Positions 8,690 through 17,933 of a DNA stretch of 60,432 nucleotides are shown here, piece after piece. The notes beneath the pieces are model-generated. The model was not told the DNA's origin and did no database searches. It worked only from the letters and a program-made list of their open reading frames with translations. The stretch spans positions 1 through 60,432 of the forward strand of contig JARSSO010000042.1 in NCBI GenBank assembly GCA_029624765.1. The letters are read 5' to 3'. A program made the position numbers and the translations under genes. The stretch is from Candidatus Contendibacter sp. GTDB lineage: Bacteria > Pseudomonadota > Gammaproteobacteria > Competibacterales > Competibacteraceae. Position 1 is the stretch's first letter, and each line of letters starts with the position of its first letter.

Positions 8690-10741
8690 CTACTTCATGG
8701 CCACCAGCAGTGGCACGATGAGCAAGGCGACGATGTTGATGATCTTGATCAGCGGGTTGACCGCCGGGCCGGCGGTGTCCTTGTAGGGATCGCCGACGGT
8801 GTCGCCGGTGACCGCCGCCTTGTGGGCTTCCGAGCCCTTGCCGCCGTGGTTGCCGTCCTCGATGTATTTCTTGGCGTTGTCCCAGGCGCCGCCGCCGGCG
8901 GTCATCGAAATCGCCACGAACAGCCCGGTGATGATGGTGCCCATCAACAGGCCGCCCAGCGCCTTCGGCCCGGCCTCGGGACCCATCAGCAACACCATGC
9001 CGAACGCGACCACGATCGGGGTTAGCACCGGTAGCAGCGAAGGGATAATCATTTCCTTGATCGCCGACTTGGTCAACAGATCCACCGCTCGCGAATAGTC
9101 GGGCTTGGTCGTGCCTTCCATGATGCCGGCGATTTCCCGGAACTGCCGACGCACCTCGATCACCACCGCGCCGGCGGCGCGACCGACCGCTTCCATCGCC
9201 ATCGCCCCGAACAGGAACGGGATCATGCCGCCGATGAACAGTCCGATGATCACCACGGGATCGGTCAGGGAGAAATCGACCTTGATATGGGCGAGATCCA
9301 GCTTGTGCTCGAAGTCGGCGAACAACACCAGCGCCGCCAGCGCCGCCGAGCCGATGGCGTAGCCCTTGGTGACGGCCTTGGTGGTATTGCCCACCGCGTC
9401 CAGCGGGTCGGTGATGGCGCGAATCTTCTCGTCCATCTCCGCCATTTCGGCGATGCCGCCGGCGTTGTCGGTGATCGGCCCGTAAGCGTCCAGGGCAACG
9501 ATGATGCCGGCCATCGACAGCATGGAAGTGGCGGCGATGGCGATGCCGTACAGGCCCGCCCAGGAGTAGGTGAGGCCGATGCTCAGGCACACCGCGAGCA
9601 CGGGCAGCGCGGTCGCCTTCATCGACACCGCCAGTCCGGCGATGATGTTGGTGGCATGGCCGGTGGTGCAGGCTTCCGCGAGTTTGCGCACCGGGCTGTA
9701 TTCGGTCGCGGTGTAGTACTCGGTAAGGACCACCATCGCGGCGGTCAAACCCAGCCCGACCAGCGCCGAACCCCACAGACCCAGGGTGTGACCACCGCCC
9801 ATCAGCAGGAAGATGACCGGCAGGAAAGCCACGGCGGAAATCCCGCCGGCCACGGCCAGGCCGCGATACAGGGCGTTCATGATCTTCTCGCCTTCCCGGG
9901 CCTTGACGAAGCCACAGCCGATGATCGAGGCGACGATCGACACTCCGCCCATCACCAGCGGCAGGGCGACGGCGTTCTTGACGAGGTCTCCGGTGAACAT
10001 CAGGCTGCCCACCAGCATGGTGGCGATGATGGTGACGGCGTAGGTCTCGAACAGGTCGGCGGCCATGCCGGCGCAGTCGCCGACGTTGTCGCCCACGTTG
10101 TCGGCGATGACCGCCGGATTGCGCGGATCGTCCTCGGGAATGCCGGCCTCGACCTTGCCGACCAGATCGGCGCCGACGTCCGCGCCCTTGGTGAAGATAC
10201 CGCCGCCCAGACGGGCGAAGATGGAGATCAGCGAACTGCCGAAGGCCAGTCCGACCAGCGGGCCAAGATCGGGAACCACCTGGCCAGCAGCCAGATACAA
10301 CAGCGCGTAATAGCCGGCCACGCCGAGCAGGCCGAGACCGACCACCAACATGCCGGTGATGGCCCCGCCGCGGAAGGCGACTTCCAGCGCGGCGTTCAGA
10401 CCGCCGTGCGCGGCCTGGGCGGTGCGGACGTTGGCGCGCACCGAGACGTACATGCCGATGTAGCCAGCGACGCCCGAGCAGACCGCGCCGATTACGAAGC
10501 CAACCGCGGACATCGCGCCCAGAAAGATGGCGATGATGACGCCGACGACCGCGCCGACGATGGCGATGGTGGTGTACTGCCGGTTCAGATAGGCGCGGGC
10601 GCCTTCCTGGACGGCGGCGGCGATTTCCTGCATCCGGGGGTTGCCGGCATCCTTGGCCAGAACCCATTGTATCGACTGATAACCGTAATACAGGGCGAAA
10701 GCGGCGCAGACCAACGCGATGAGCAATCCTAACGTCGCCAT
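8690..10741 (-). CDS. hppA: Membrane-bound proton-translocating pyrophosphatase
   Basis: This polytopic inner-membrane pump couples pyrophosphate hydrolysis to H+ export. The 683-residue protein contains the pyrophosphate-binding motif [19 protein letters not shown] near residue 190 and [20 protein letters not shown] after it. At the K+-sensitivity site it reads [10 protein letters not shown]: a Lys where K+-dependent enzymes have Ala, and a Thr three positions later where they have Gly. By established knowledge of the family this marks the K+-independent, H+-pumping class. GGAGGATT sits just upstream of the ATG at 10741. In storage-polymer bacteria this pump recovers energy from pyrophosphate; sat-cysC in this window is one possible source. 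Confidence 0.96.
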   Translation of the reverse strand: MATLGLLIALVCAAFALYYGYQSIQWVLAKDAGNPRMQEIAAAVQEGARAYLNRQYTTIAIVGAVVGVIIAIFLGAMSAVGFVIGAVCSGVAGYIGMYVSVRANVRTAQAAHGGLNAALEVAFRGGAITGMLVVGLGLLGVAGYYALLYLAAGQVVPDLGPLVGLAFGSSLISIFARLGGGIFTKGADVGADLVGKVEAGIPEDDPRNPAVIADNVGDNVGDCAGMAADLFETYAVTIIATMLVGSLMFTGDLVKNAVALPLVMGGVSIVASIIGCGFVKAREGEKIMNALYRGLAVAGGISAVAFLPVIFLLMGGGHTLGLWGSALVGLGLTAAMVVLTEYYTATEYSPVRKLAEACTTGHATNIIAGLAVSMKATALPVLAVCLSIGLTYSWAGLYGIAIAATSMLSMAGIIVALDAYGPITDNAGGIAEMAEMDEKIRAITDPLDAVGNTTKAVTKGYAIGSAALAALVLFADFEHKLDLAHIKVDFSLTDPVVIIGLFIGGMIPFLFGAMAMEAVGRAAGAVVIEVRRQFREIAGIMEGTTKPDYSRAVDLLTKSAIKEMIIPSLLPVLTPIVVAFGMVLLMGPEAGPKALGGLLMGTIITGLFVAISMTAGGGAWDNAKKYIEDGNHGGKGSEAHKAAVTGDTVGDPYKDTAGPAVNPLIKIINIVALLIVPLLVAMK

Positions 10742-11142
10742 GATGCGAATCCTCCCATCTGCGACGCAAATCCCTCAGTCTGTGGATAAATGAACCGCAT
10801 GGTTCCTCCTCGTTGTAGTTAGGGGTTGGGGGTTGGGGTTGGGGTTGTCGTTGGTTTTCTTACAGCCTCTGGATCCGTATGCGCTGGAGTCTCGACGCGA
10901 GCGCTGAACTCCTCAAAAAAGGGGTGATCAGCGTCCACTTTGTCGAGAATCATGGCGGCGACCTTCGATGCGGCGGTTAAGACATGAAAGACTGCCTATA
11001 CTACCGCGAAGGTCGAGCGCTTGACAGCCACGCCCACGCGACCGCCGCGTGGAGCCGCTGGATGGAACCGCTTCGGCCCCCGTGGATTTTCGCTGAAATT
11101 GTAATGTTTTTCCGCCAAAATTTTTTATAGAGTGCAATCGCC
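10742..11142. other. Intergenic region between divergent hppA and adk
   Basis: This 401-base gap carries no convincing gene; small minus-strand ORFs here have no ribosome site or family resemblance. It should hold both divergent promoters. A G-rich telomere-like tract lies at 10822-10844. An AT-rich stretch at 11098-11135 directly precedes adk, but its -35/-10 spacing is poor. A TTGACA at 11021-11026 lacks a matching -10. Confidence 0.6.
10822..10844 (+). repeat. G-quadruplex-forming tract, GGGGTT repeats
   Basis: Four G-runs of 4, 5, 4 and 4 bases are separated by exactly TT, meeting the intramolecular G-quadruplex pattern with very short loops. It lies about 80 bases upstream of the hppA start, on the strand opposite to hppA coding, within its likely 5' leader or promoter. 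Confidence 0.85.
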
Positions 11143-11706
11143 ATGAGAATCGTTCTGCTAGGTGCCCCCGGTTCGGGCAAGGGCACGCAAACCGACGCCA
11201 TCATCGCCCGCCATGGGGTCTCCACGGTCGCCACCGGTGATCTGCTGCGCGCCGAGGTGGCCGCCGGCACCGAACTGGGTCAGCGCGCCAAACCCTACAT
11301 GGACGCTGGCGAACTGGTACCCTTCGACATCGTCCTGGGCATGATCGAAAACGGGCTGAAAACCCTGGCCGTCACCAATCCCAGGGGATTCATGATGGAT
11401 GGCTTCCCGCGCGATCTGGCCCAGGCCGAGGCGCTGGACAAGCTGCTGGCCAAGATCAACCAGCCGCTCGACCTGGTGCTGTTCTTCGAAGTGGACTACG
11501 AGGAGATCGTCAAGCGCCTGCTGGGGCGCGGTCGCGCTGACGACAACGAGGAAACCATTCGCAACCGGCTGCGGGTTTTCGAGGAGAAAACCGCGCCGCT
11601 GATCGAGTACTACACCCGGAAGGGCCTGCTGCGCACCGTCAGGGGCACCGGGACCATCGAGGACATCGGCGCCCGCATCCACGCGGTGCTCGACGAGATC
11701 GCCTGA
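11143..11706 (+). CDS. adk: Adenylate kinase, short form
   Basis: Adenylate kinase interconverts ATP and AMP with two ADP. The P-loop GAPGSGKGT is at residues 7-15, the AMP-binding segment follows at TGDLLRAEV, and MMDGFPRD and the LID arginines (GRGRADDNEETIRNRL) are intact. At 187 residues it is the short form without the 27-residue LID insertion (the long form is about 214), so no zinc-binding cysteine cluster is present. The ribosome site before ATG 11143 is weak, and an AT-rich block precedes it. The gene appears to be monocistronic, followed by a 227-base gap before the phosphoribulokinase gene. Confidence 0.96.
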   Translation: MRIVLLGAPGSGKGTQTDAIIARHGVSTVATGDLLRAEVAAGTELGQRAKPYMDAGELVPFDIVLGMIENGLKTLAVTNPRGFMMDGFPRDLAQAEALDKLLAKINQPLDLVLFFEVDYEEIVKRLLGRGRADDNEETIRNRLRVFEEKTAPLIEYYTRKGLLRTVRGTGTIEDIGARIHAVLDEIA

Positions 11707-11875
11707 ACCGCATCCAGCCATCGCAACCGGCGCCAAACCAGGGGTTGGCCATCACCCAACTCCTCGTTGGCGCGTTCCGTCAGGACCGTCGAAACCGCGT
11801 CGAACCGCTTCCAAAACGGACCATCCCAAACTGGGCGATCCGCAAGCCATGTGTCGATGTCTTGATCGTTTTATG

Positions 11876-11904
11876 CTGCACTGCAATATAAACCAGGCTA
11901 TAAT
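11876..11904 (+). promoter_or_regulatory. Probable sigma-70 promoter of the phosphoribulokinase gene
   Basis: A perfect TATAAT is at 11899-11904, 30 bases before the start codon. The -35 position (11876-11881, CTGCAC) is a poor match at 17-bp spacing, so an activator or a weak promoter is likely. Confidence 0.5.
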
Positions 11905-11933
11905 GCCGCTCGCAATTTTCATGTGGAGCGGTC

Positions 11934-12806
11934 ATGTCGAAACAGCATCCCATCATTGCGATCACCGGGTCGTCCGGCGCCGGCACTTCAACGGTGCGCG
12001 TGGCGATGGAGCACATTTTCCGGCGAGACGGCTTCAAGGCCGCCATCATCGAGGGCGACAGCTTCCATCGCTACGACCGGCTGGAAATGCAGCGGCAGGT
12101 CGAGCGCGCGCTGCGGGAGGGTCGCAACCTGAGTCATTTCGGTCCCGAGGGCAATCTGTTCGACCGGCTGGAGGCGCTGTTCATGGAGTACAGCGAGCGC
12201 GGCGGCGGGCTGCGGCGCTCTTATCTGCACGACCGCGAAACCGCGGCTCGCCGCGGCCAGGAACCGGGCGCCTTCACGCCGTGGGAACCGGTACCGCCCG
12301 ATACCGACTTGCTGTTCTACGAAGGACTGCACGGCGGCGTCGTCACCGACAAGGTCAACGTCGCCCGCTACGTGGACTTGCTGATCGGGGTAGTCCCCAT
12401 CGTCAATCTGGAATGGATTCAGAAGGTCCACCGCGACACCGCCGAGCGGGGTTACAGTCAGGAAGCGGTGATCGAGAACATCTTGCGGCGGATGTACGAC
12501 TACACCCACTACATCGTGCCCCAGTTCTCGCTGACCGACATCAATTTTCAGCGGGTGCCGACGGTGGATACCTCCAATCCCTTCACCGCCCGCGACATTC
12601 CTACCCTGGACGAGAGCTTCGTGGTGATTCGGTTCAAGGGCTCCAAGCAGAAAATTCAACCGGATTTTCACTATCTCCTCAGCATGATCCACGACTCCTT
12701 CATGTCGCGGCCCAACACCCTGGTAGCGCCGGGAGGCAAGATGGGATTCGCCATGGAGCTGATCCTGCAACCGTTGATCGAGCGATTGGCTCGCCGGGAG
12801 TACTGA
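11934..12806 (+). CDS. Phosphoribulokinase (PRK/PrkB type)
   Basis: The family phosphorylates ribulose 5-phosphate to ribulose 1,5-bisphosphate for the Calvin cycle. The 290-residue protein has the P-loop GSSGAGTST near residues 12-20, the EGDSFHRYDR segment near 41, LFYEGLHGGVV near 125 and PIVNLEWIQKVHRD, all typical of the octameric proteobacterial class. It also resembles the E. coli PrkB lineage, found in genomes without RuBisCO and not clearly photosynthetic. No RuBisCO or other cbb gene is in the window, so Calvin-cycle use cannot be concluded. GGAG lies eight bases before the ATG. The downstream EamA gene is convergent, six bases away. Confidence 0.9.
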   Translation: MSKQHPIIAITGSSGAGTSTVRVAMEHIFRRDGFKAAIIEGDSFHRYDRLEMQRQVERALREGRNLSHFGPEGNLFDRLEALFMEYSERGGGLRRSYLHDRETAARRGQEPGAFTPWEPVPPDTDLLFYEGLHGGVVTDKVNVARYVDLLIGVVPIVNLEWIQKVHRDTAERGYSQEAVIENILRRMYDYTHYIVPQFSLTDINFQRVPTVDTSNPFTARDIPTLDESFVVIRFKGSKQKIQPDFHYLLSMIHDSFMSRPNTLVAPGGKMGFAMELILQPLIERLARREY

Positions 12807-12812
12807 GGCGCG

Positions 12813-13682
12813 CTACGAGGCTGCGGCGTGGCGGTTCGCCGCCGACACGGTGATGACGGCGATGCCCACCAGGGTCAGGATGCCTCCCAGCACCAGCTTC
12901 CAGGTCAACATGTCGCCCCACAGCAGCACGCCGAAAACCACCGCCAGCACCGGCGCCAGCAGCATCAGCGGAGTGGTGACGCTGACCGGATAGCGGCCAA
13001 GCAGGTGGTAGACGATGCCGTGGCCGACCAGGGACGCGCCCAAGGCCGAATAGACCGGGGCGGCCAGTTCCAGCAGGGTCGCGGTGCGCACGGCCTCCCA
13101 CTGATCGTGCTCGAACAGCAGCGACAACAGCGCCAGCGCCGAGGTGGCGCACAACGCGATCCAGGCTTGCAGCACGAAGACGCCGACCCCGCGCAATTGC
13201 CGCATCTGGATGGTGGCGACCGCCATCGCCATCGCTCCGGCGACGATCAGCAGCAGCGCGTCGAGATGTCGAAAGACGATGGGGTCGAAGCCGATCACCA
13301 GCACGCCGCCGAAAGCCGCGGCGATGCCGGCCAATCGCGGCCGGTCCAGGGTTTCGCCCAGCCAGACCACCGCCAGCAGGGCCGAAAACGGGACGTACAA
13401 CTGGCTGGCGATGGCGACCGAGGCGATGTCGCCGCTGGCTTCCAGCCCGGCGAACACCAGGCTGAAGTGCACCACACCCTGCACCAGGGCGATGCCGAGC
13501 ACGCCGCGCATCCGGCCCGGCAGCCAGCGCAGGAACGGCAGCAGCACCAGCAGCAGCACGGCGAAGCGCAGGGCCGTGAACAGAAACGGTCGGAAATGGG
13601 TCACGCCGGCCTTGCCGGCGACGAAGTTGAACGCCCAGGCGGCGTTGGCCAGCAGCGCCAGCAACAGATCGCCAGGCTTCAG
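12813..13682 (-). CDS. EamA/DMT family transporter
   Basis: This is a hydrophobic protein of about 289 residues with ten predicted transmembrane helices arranged as two EamA repeats: first WAFNFVAGKAG to GGVLVIGF, second from YSALGASLVGHGIVYHLL to GIAVITVSA. DMT carriers export metabolites or amino acids; the substrate is unknown. The start is uncertain because no ATG lies near the N-terminus: candidates are CTG at 13682, TTG at 13664, and a CTG at 13715 overlapping the upstream TGA as CTGA after GGAGGA. The gene is directly downstream of the DUF349 gene and probably translationally coupled to it. Confidence 0.82.
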   Translation of the reverse strand: MKPGDLLLALLANAAWAFNFVAGKAGVTHFRPFLFTALRFAVLLLVLLPFLRWLPGRMRGVLGIALVQGVVHFSLVFAGLEASGDIASVAIASQLYVPFSALLAVVWLGETLDRPRLAGIAAAFGGVLVIGFDPIVFRHLDALLLIVAGAMAMAVATIQMRQLRGVGVFVLQAWIALCATSALALLSLLFEHDQWEAVRTATLLELAAPVYSALGASLVGHGIVYHLLGRYPVSVTTPLMLLAPVLAVVFGVLLWGDMLTWKLVLGGILTLVGIAVITVSAANRHAAAS

Positions 13683-13711
13683 GCCCGGCGGGGCGCCGCC
13701 GCCAGGCGGCT

Positions 13712-16588
13712 TCAGGCTTCCTCCCGCCGCCGCCAGGCGTCCAGCGCGCGCAAGAACCGGGCGTCCAGCGCCGCCTCCGCTTCGGCGGGCAGCGCCCCGG
13801 TCAGACACCAGTGTTCCTGCAACCGGCGGGGGTCGTAGATCGCGTCGGCCTTGACGGCGGCGCCGGCCAGCGACGCCGACAGCCGGGCGACCTGATATTC
13901 CATGCGCAGCGCGGCGCACTCGGGCGGCGATTCCATCCCGGCGACGATTTCCATGCACACGCACCAGATGCGCTTGCGTTCCAGGTTGCGCTCCAGGTCG
14001 GCGCGCAATGCCGGCGCATGGGCGACATCGGGATCGGTCAGCGCCTCCACCGCCGCCGCGAACCGTTGCCGCATCGGTTCCGACAACGCGGCCGGCAAGG
14101 CGGGCAATTCCGCCCAAGTCTCCCGCGCCTCGGCCAGCGTGGTCTCCGCCGGGGCGGATGGATCGGCCAGCAGCGCCTCCAGGCGGGCGCACAGGCGGGC
14201 GCGCTGGTGCAAGTGCTGGAAGGCTTCCCGGACCTTGGTCCGCCGCAGGGCTTGCTCGTGATGGGCAAACTGGCGCGCGGCCGCTTCAAAGCGTTGGTCG
14301 AGCGCGCGTTGCTCGACCCTGGGAACCGGGCCGGTCGTCTCCCACTCGTGCTGAATGGCTTGCAGCCGGGCGCGCGCTTCGGTCAATTGCTTGGGCTCGG
14401 CAGTCGCCAGCGCCTCGATTTCCGCGCACAGATCCCGCTTGCGTTGCAAATGATCCTGCCGCTCGGTATCGGCGGCCTGTTGCTCGGCCTGACGGCGGGC
14501 GAACACCTGGTCGCAGACCGCGCGGAACTCCTTCCAAAGCGCCTGTTCCTGACGGGGCAGCGCCTGCACGGTGGGATGCCATTCCGCCTGGGCTTTTTTG
14601 GCGGCTTCGACGGCGCCGCGCAGGTCGGCGCCTTCCGCCAGGGTCCGCAGCCGCTGAATCAGTTGCTGGCGCCGTTGGAATTCGCGGTCGCGTTCGGCGT
14701 TGAGGCGTTCGTCCAGTTGGCGCAGAACTCGCTGGAATCGGCGATCCAGGGTCTTGCGGTCGGCGCGGTTGACGGGCCCGAGCTTGTACCACTGCTCCTG
14801 GGCCCGGCGGCGCAGCCGGTCGGCCTCGCGCCAGTCCACCCGCTGCCAGTCGGTGGTGGTTTCGAACTGCTCCAACTGCGCGCACAACGCCTGTTTGTTT
14901 TCAAGATTCCGCCGCCGTTCCTGGGCCTGGGCCTCGAAGTAAGCCTGACAGGGGGCATAGGCGCGCTCGCAAGCGGCGTTGAAGCGCTTCCACAACGCCT
15001 TGGGCGCGGCGCCTTCGTGATGGTCCAGCGCCTTCCAGGCTTCGCGGACCTGCTGGATACGCTGGGCGATCTCGGCCGGTTCCGCCGCCAGGCCGATCAG
15101 ACTCTCGGCGGTGGCGCAAAGTTGTTCGCGGGCCTGATGGACGCCCCAGCGGCGCCAGTCGCGCAGTTCGCCGAGACGGCCGGCGCAGGCTTGCAAGCGA
15201 TCCTCGATCCCCGCCATCTGCGCCCGGCTCAGGCCGATGTTGTGCTTGAGCCGGTGGCGGATCCGGTCCTGAAGCTGGGTGGCCTGTTGCAATTCGCCGT
15301 TCTCGGCCGCCGTTTCAAGCTGTCCGGTCAGTTCCTGCAATTCCCCCCATTCCTGGTCGCGCTGCTGAACCTGCCGTTGCAGGCGGGCGCGCAGTTGGTC
15401 GAGCAGGCTGTCGAAGCGGTTTTGCAGCTCCACGGCCAGGGCGCGGGCCTCGGGACGCTCCAGCCCCTCCCAACGCTGGCGCAGGTGCTTGAGGTCAGTC
15501 TCATGGACCGCGCTGGGCTGCTGAAGCAGAGTCTCGCCCTGCCGCAACACGTCGCGCAGGCGCTCGGCGCGGGCGTGGTTGCGATGCAGGGCGCGGTCCT
15601 GGTCGTGGATGTCTTGTTCCAGCTGCTGGAAGCGCTCGTTCAGCCGCCGACTTTCGGCATCCTCCTGGGAAGGGCCGCAATGGACCCAAGCCATCGGCGC
15701 TTCGCGGGTAGCGTATTGAACCGCCGCGTCAAGTTCGGCGCTGGGTTCGGCCGCCTGGCGCAGCCGTTCCAGCAGGGCGTCCAGCGTCGCGATCAATTCC
15801 AATCGCTGGCCGCGGCGACCGGCGCTGGCCTGGCGCTCGGCCAGAAACCGGGCGCGCGCCTGAACATAGCGTTCCCGCAGCTCGGATGGCGCGATGGATT
15901 CCTGGTCGCGCCATTCCTGCTCCAGCCGGGGAAAGCGCCCGGCGTTGCTTCCGCTCTCGCCGTCCCAGCGCAGGTTTTCCATCTCGACGCACAACCGCTC
16001 GCCGTGAGCGGCGCGCGCCTGTTCGGTGGCCAGGGCGTCCAGGCGCTCCCGCGCCCGCCGGTACAACCGCTTGTCGCGGTTGCGGCTGTGGCGGGCGATC
16101 TGGTCGAGCAGATCAGGCTGGCGAACCCGTTCCAGCGCCGCCAGCCGCACGTCGGGATGGTAGTCCCCCGTCGCGATTCCGGCCAGGGCCGGTTCGGCGT
16201 CGATTTGCTCCAGCAGAGCCAGCCGCAGTTCCGGTTCGGCGGCATGGCGCAGCAGGTAGTCCACCAGCTCGGCGTCCGGCTCGCGCCGCAGCCGCTCCAA
16301 CCGGTCGGCCAGCGCCGGACCGCCGGCGATTTGGCCGGCCAGCACAGCGCGGTAGCGCTCCCGAGCGGCGGCGCGCACGCCGACATCGCCATCCTCGCGG
16401 GCCACGAGTTGGAGCAGGTCAAGATCGCCGAGGCGTTCCAACACGGCGCGCCGCACGTTTGGGTCGGGGTCCCGCCGGACCAACTCAGGCAGCGTCGGGT
16501 CGGTGATTTCCAGTTCCCGCAAAGCCTGTTTACGGGTCTCGGGATCGGCGTGTTGCCACTTGGGCTTGAGGAAGCGGCTCAGGATCAT
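13712..16588 (-). CDS. DUF349 domain-containing protein with HEAT-like N-terminus
   Basis: This large soluble protein (958 residues) is rich in Glu, Arg, Gln and Ala. Residues about 1-220 form short two-helix repeats resembling HEAT repeats (DPNVRRAVLERLGD, DVGVRAAARERYRA, HPDVRLAALERV). The remaining ~700 residues contain several DUF349 units with the typical W-(K/E)-x5-A...F-x2-(A/R/V)-C pattern, e.g. VREAWKALDHHEGAAPKALWKRFNAACERAY and EFRAVCDQVFARRQAEQ. DUF349 proteins are widespread in proteobacteria; a link to stress or translation has been suggested but the function is not settled. It is followed by the overlapping EamA gene. A 956-residue frame on the opposite strand is only a shadow. 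Confidence 0.85.
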   Translation of the reverse strand: MILSRFLKPKWQHADPETRKQALRELEITDPTLPELVRRDPDPNVRRAVLERLGDLDLLQLVAREDGDVGVRAAARERYRAVLAGQIAGGPALADRLERLRREPDAELVDYLLRHAAEPELRLALLEQIDAEPALAGIATGDYHPDVRLAALERVRQPDLLDQIARHSRNRDKRLYRRARERLDALATEQARAAHGERLCVEMENLRWDGESGSNAGRFPRLEQEWRDQESIAPSELRERYVQARARFLAERQASAGRRGQRLELIATLDALLERLRQAAEPSAELDAAVQYATREAPMAWVHCGPSQEDAESRRLNERFQQLEQDIHDQDRALHRNHARAERLRDVLRQGETLLQQPSAVHETDLKHLRQRWEGLERPEARALAVELQNRFDSLLDQLRARLQRQVQQRDQEWGELQELTGQLETAAENGELQQATQLQDRIRHRLKHNIGLSRAQMAGIEDRLQACAGRLGELRDWRRWGVHQAREQLCATAESLIGLAAEPAEIAQRIQQVREAWKALDHHEGAAPKALWKRFNAACERAYAPCQAYFEAQAQERRRNLENKQALCAQLEQFETTTDWQRVDWREADRLRRRAQEQWYKLGPVNRADRKTLDRRFQRVLRQLDERLNAERDREFQRRQQLIQRLRTLAEGADLRGAVEAAKKAQAEWHPTVQALPRQEQALWKEFRAVCDQVFARRQAEQQAADTERQDHLQRKRDLCAEIEALATAEPKQLTEARARLQAIQHEWETTGPVPRVEQRALDQRFEAAARQFAHHEQALRRTKVREAFQHLHQRARLCARLEALLADPSAPAETTLAEARETWAELPALPAALSEPMRQRFAAAVEALTDPDVAHAPALRADLERNLERKRIWCVCMEIVAGMESPPECAALRMEYQVARLSASLAGAAVKADAIYDPRRLQEHWCLTGALPAEAEAALDARFLRALDAWRRREEA

Positions 16589-16816
16589 GGGATGGTTGCA
16601 GGGTTCTGGATCAGGTTTGGCTCCGCAGTCGCGGCGGGGCGGGCGTCGGATCGGAGACTTCGATGGATTACTCTATCATAGCGGTGGCGTGGGAGGCGGT
16701 TGGTTCGCTGGCGGAACAAGACCGGATAAAACGCTGCTTAGGGTGTTTACACTAGTTTTCGTTGCTAGGATGAAAAACATGATCCATTCGTGGCAATCGC
16801 CCAGAAGGAGTACGAC

Positions 16817-17446
16817 ATGAGCAATGATACCGAAAAACCAGCGCCCGAATCCGTGGCGCATCAACTCAGGGCCGCGGTGGACAAGGTCCAGGAAGAAGCG
16901 GGTAAGGCAATGGATTCACTGGTCAGGGAAGGCGGGAAATTGCGCGATCAGACGCTGAAACTGGCCGGGGAAAAAGTCGAGGAAATGAAGGAGCGGGTGG
17001 ACGAGGCGCGCGGCATGGTCGAAAACGTCAAGACCAGAGCGGTCGATACACTGGACAACTTGGAGCAGTTGTTCGAGGAACGGGTGGCGCGCGCCCTGAA
17101 ACGGCTGGGCGTGCCGACCCGCGACGACGTGCGGGGCATCGCCAAGCGCCTTGAAGAGATGAACGACCTGATTCGGGGGTTGGCCGAGAACCGACGGGCC
17201 GCTGGTCCGGCCGCCCCCCCGGCGGAGAAGGACGATCTGAAGCTGATCAGCGGGATCGGTCCGGTGCTGGAAGGCAAACTCAATGGCGCGGGCATCACGA
17301 CTTACCAGCAGATCGCGGCTTTGACCGAGGACGGGATCGAGCGGATCGAATCGGAGGTGATCAATTCCAGTGGCCGCGTTCATCGTGAGGACTGGATCGG
17401 TCAGGCCAAGACCCTGCACCTCGAAAAGCACGGCAAGGCGATCTGA
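16817..17446 (+). CDS. Phasin-like coiled-coil protein with C-terminal helix-hairpin-helix domain
   Basis: The 209-residue protein has an amphipathic helical N-terminal half (residues about 10-125; heptads such as GKLRDQTLKLAGEKVEEMKERVDEARG) resembling apolipoprotein or phasin helices. A short Pro/Ala linker (about 128-140) follows. The C-terminal part (140-209) resembles the helix-hairpin-helix module seen in many small bacterial proteins: DDLKLISGIGPVLEGKLNGAGI, then TYQQIAALTEDG and a closing DWIGQAKTLH helix. The ATG at 16817 has AGAAGGAG nine bases upstream. Combining a surface-coating helix with a DNA-binding-like module would suit a granule-to-nucleoid linker such as PhaF-type phasins, but that is inference. 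No PHA synthase is in the window. Confidence 0.7.
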   Translation: MSNDTEKPAPESVAHQLRAAVDKVQEEAGKAMDSLVREGGKLRDQTLKLAGEKVEEMKERVDEARGMVENVKTRAVDTLDNLEQLFEERVARALKRLGVPTRDDVRGIAKRLEEMNDLIRGLAENRRAAGPAAPPAEKDDLKLISGIGPVLEGKLNGAGITTYQQIAALTEDGIERIESEVINSSGRVHREDWIGQAKTLHLEKHGKAI

Positions 17447-17517
17447 ACGAACCAGGGGATCAAGGCGGGGCCGCCGCGGGCCGCAAGGCCGGGCAGCCCC
17501 GTGTCGGTGGGGCGGGT

Positions 17518-17724
17518 TCAGGCGTTGAGGTCGGGAATCAATTTGCTTTCCAGATGGGCGATCATGTCCTTGAGCAGGAGCTTGCGCTTTTTAAGCCGCT
17601 TCAGTTCCAGTTCGTCGACCAGAGGATCCTTGGCGAGGCGAGCGATGACGTCATCGAGGTCACGGTGCTCGACGCGCAGTTCGACGAGCCGGTGTCGGTA
17701 ATGTTCGATGTCACGAGTCTCCAT
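17518..17724 (-). CDS. YdcH-like protein, DUF465
   Basis: This small helical protein of 68 residues matches the DUF465/YdcH family: DIEHYRHRLVELRVEHRDLDDVI forms the first helix and the charged ELKRLKKRKLLLKDMIAHLE the second. The family is widespread in proteobacteria, has a helical-hairpin fold and no established function. GGAGG precedes the ATG at 17724 by about ten bases. It is divergent from ttcA. Confidence 0.85.
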   Translation of the reverse strand: METRDIEHYRHRLVELRVEHRDLDDVIARLAKDPLVDELELKRLKKRKLLLKDMIAHLESKLIPDLNA

Positions 17725-17933
17725 GGTGGGAAGCCTCCAGAGGAATGGCGGTCGGTGCGGGTCGGCGGACTGGGAATGAGCGGCGCCGAGCCACGGTTTG
17801 AGCGATAACGATCAGAATACGGGGGGAGTCTAGCCCCCCCACCCGGCGTCCGGCAAGGGATGAACCTGGCGCGGCCCAGTCCGATTTCGGGTAAAGTCTT
17901 CCGCCGCGCGGGCGATTCCCGGGAGACGAGACG

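Noticed and set aside
11021..11026. TTGACA considered as -35 of adk
   Set aside because: No -10 at acceptable spacing, and it lies more than 110 bases from the start.
13811..16681. 956-residue frame on the plus strand opposite the DUF349 gene
   Set aside because: High-GC mirror frame without domain resemblance or ribosome site; the minus-strand protein is a recognised family.
17447..17517. GC-rich potential stem between the HhH gene and ydcH
   Set aside because: Arms pair imperfectly and no U-tract follows in either direction; not supportable as a terminator.
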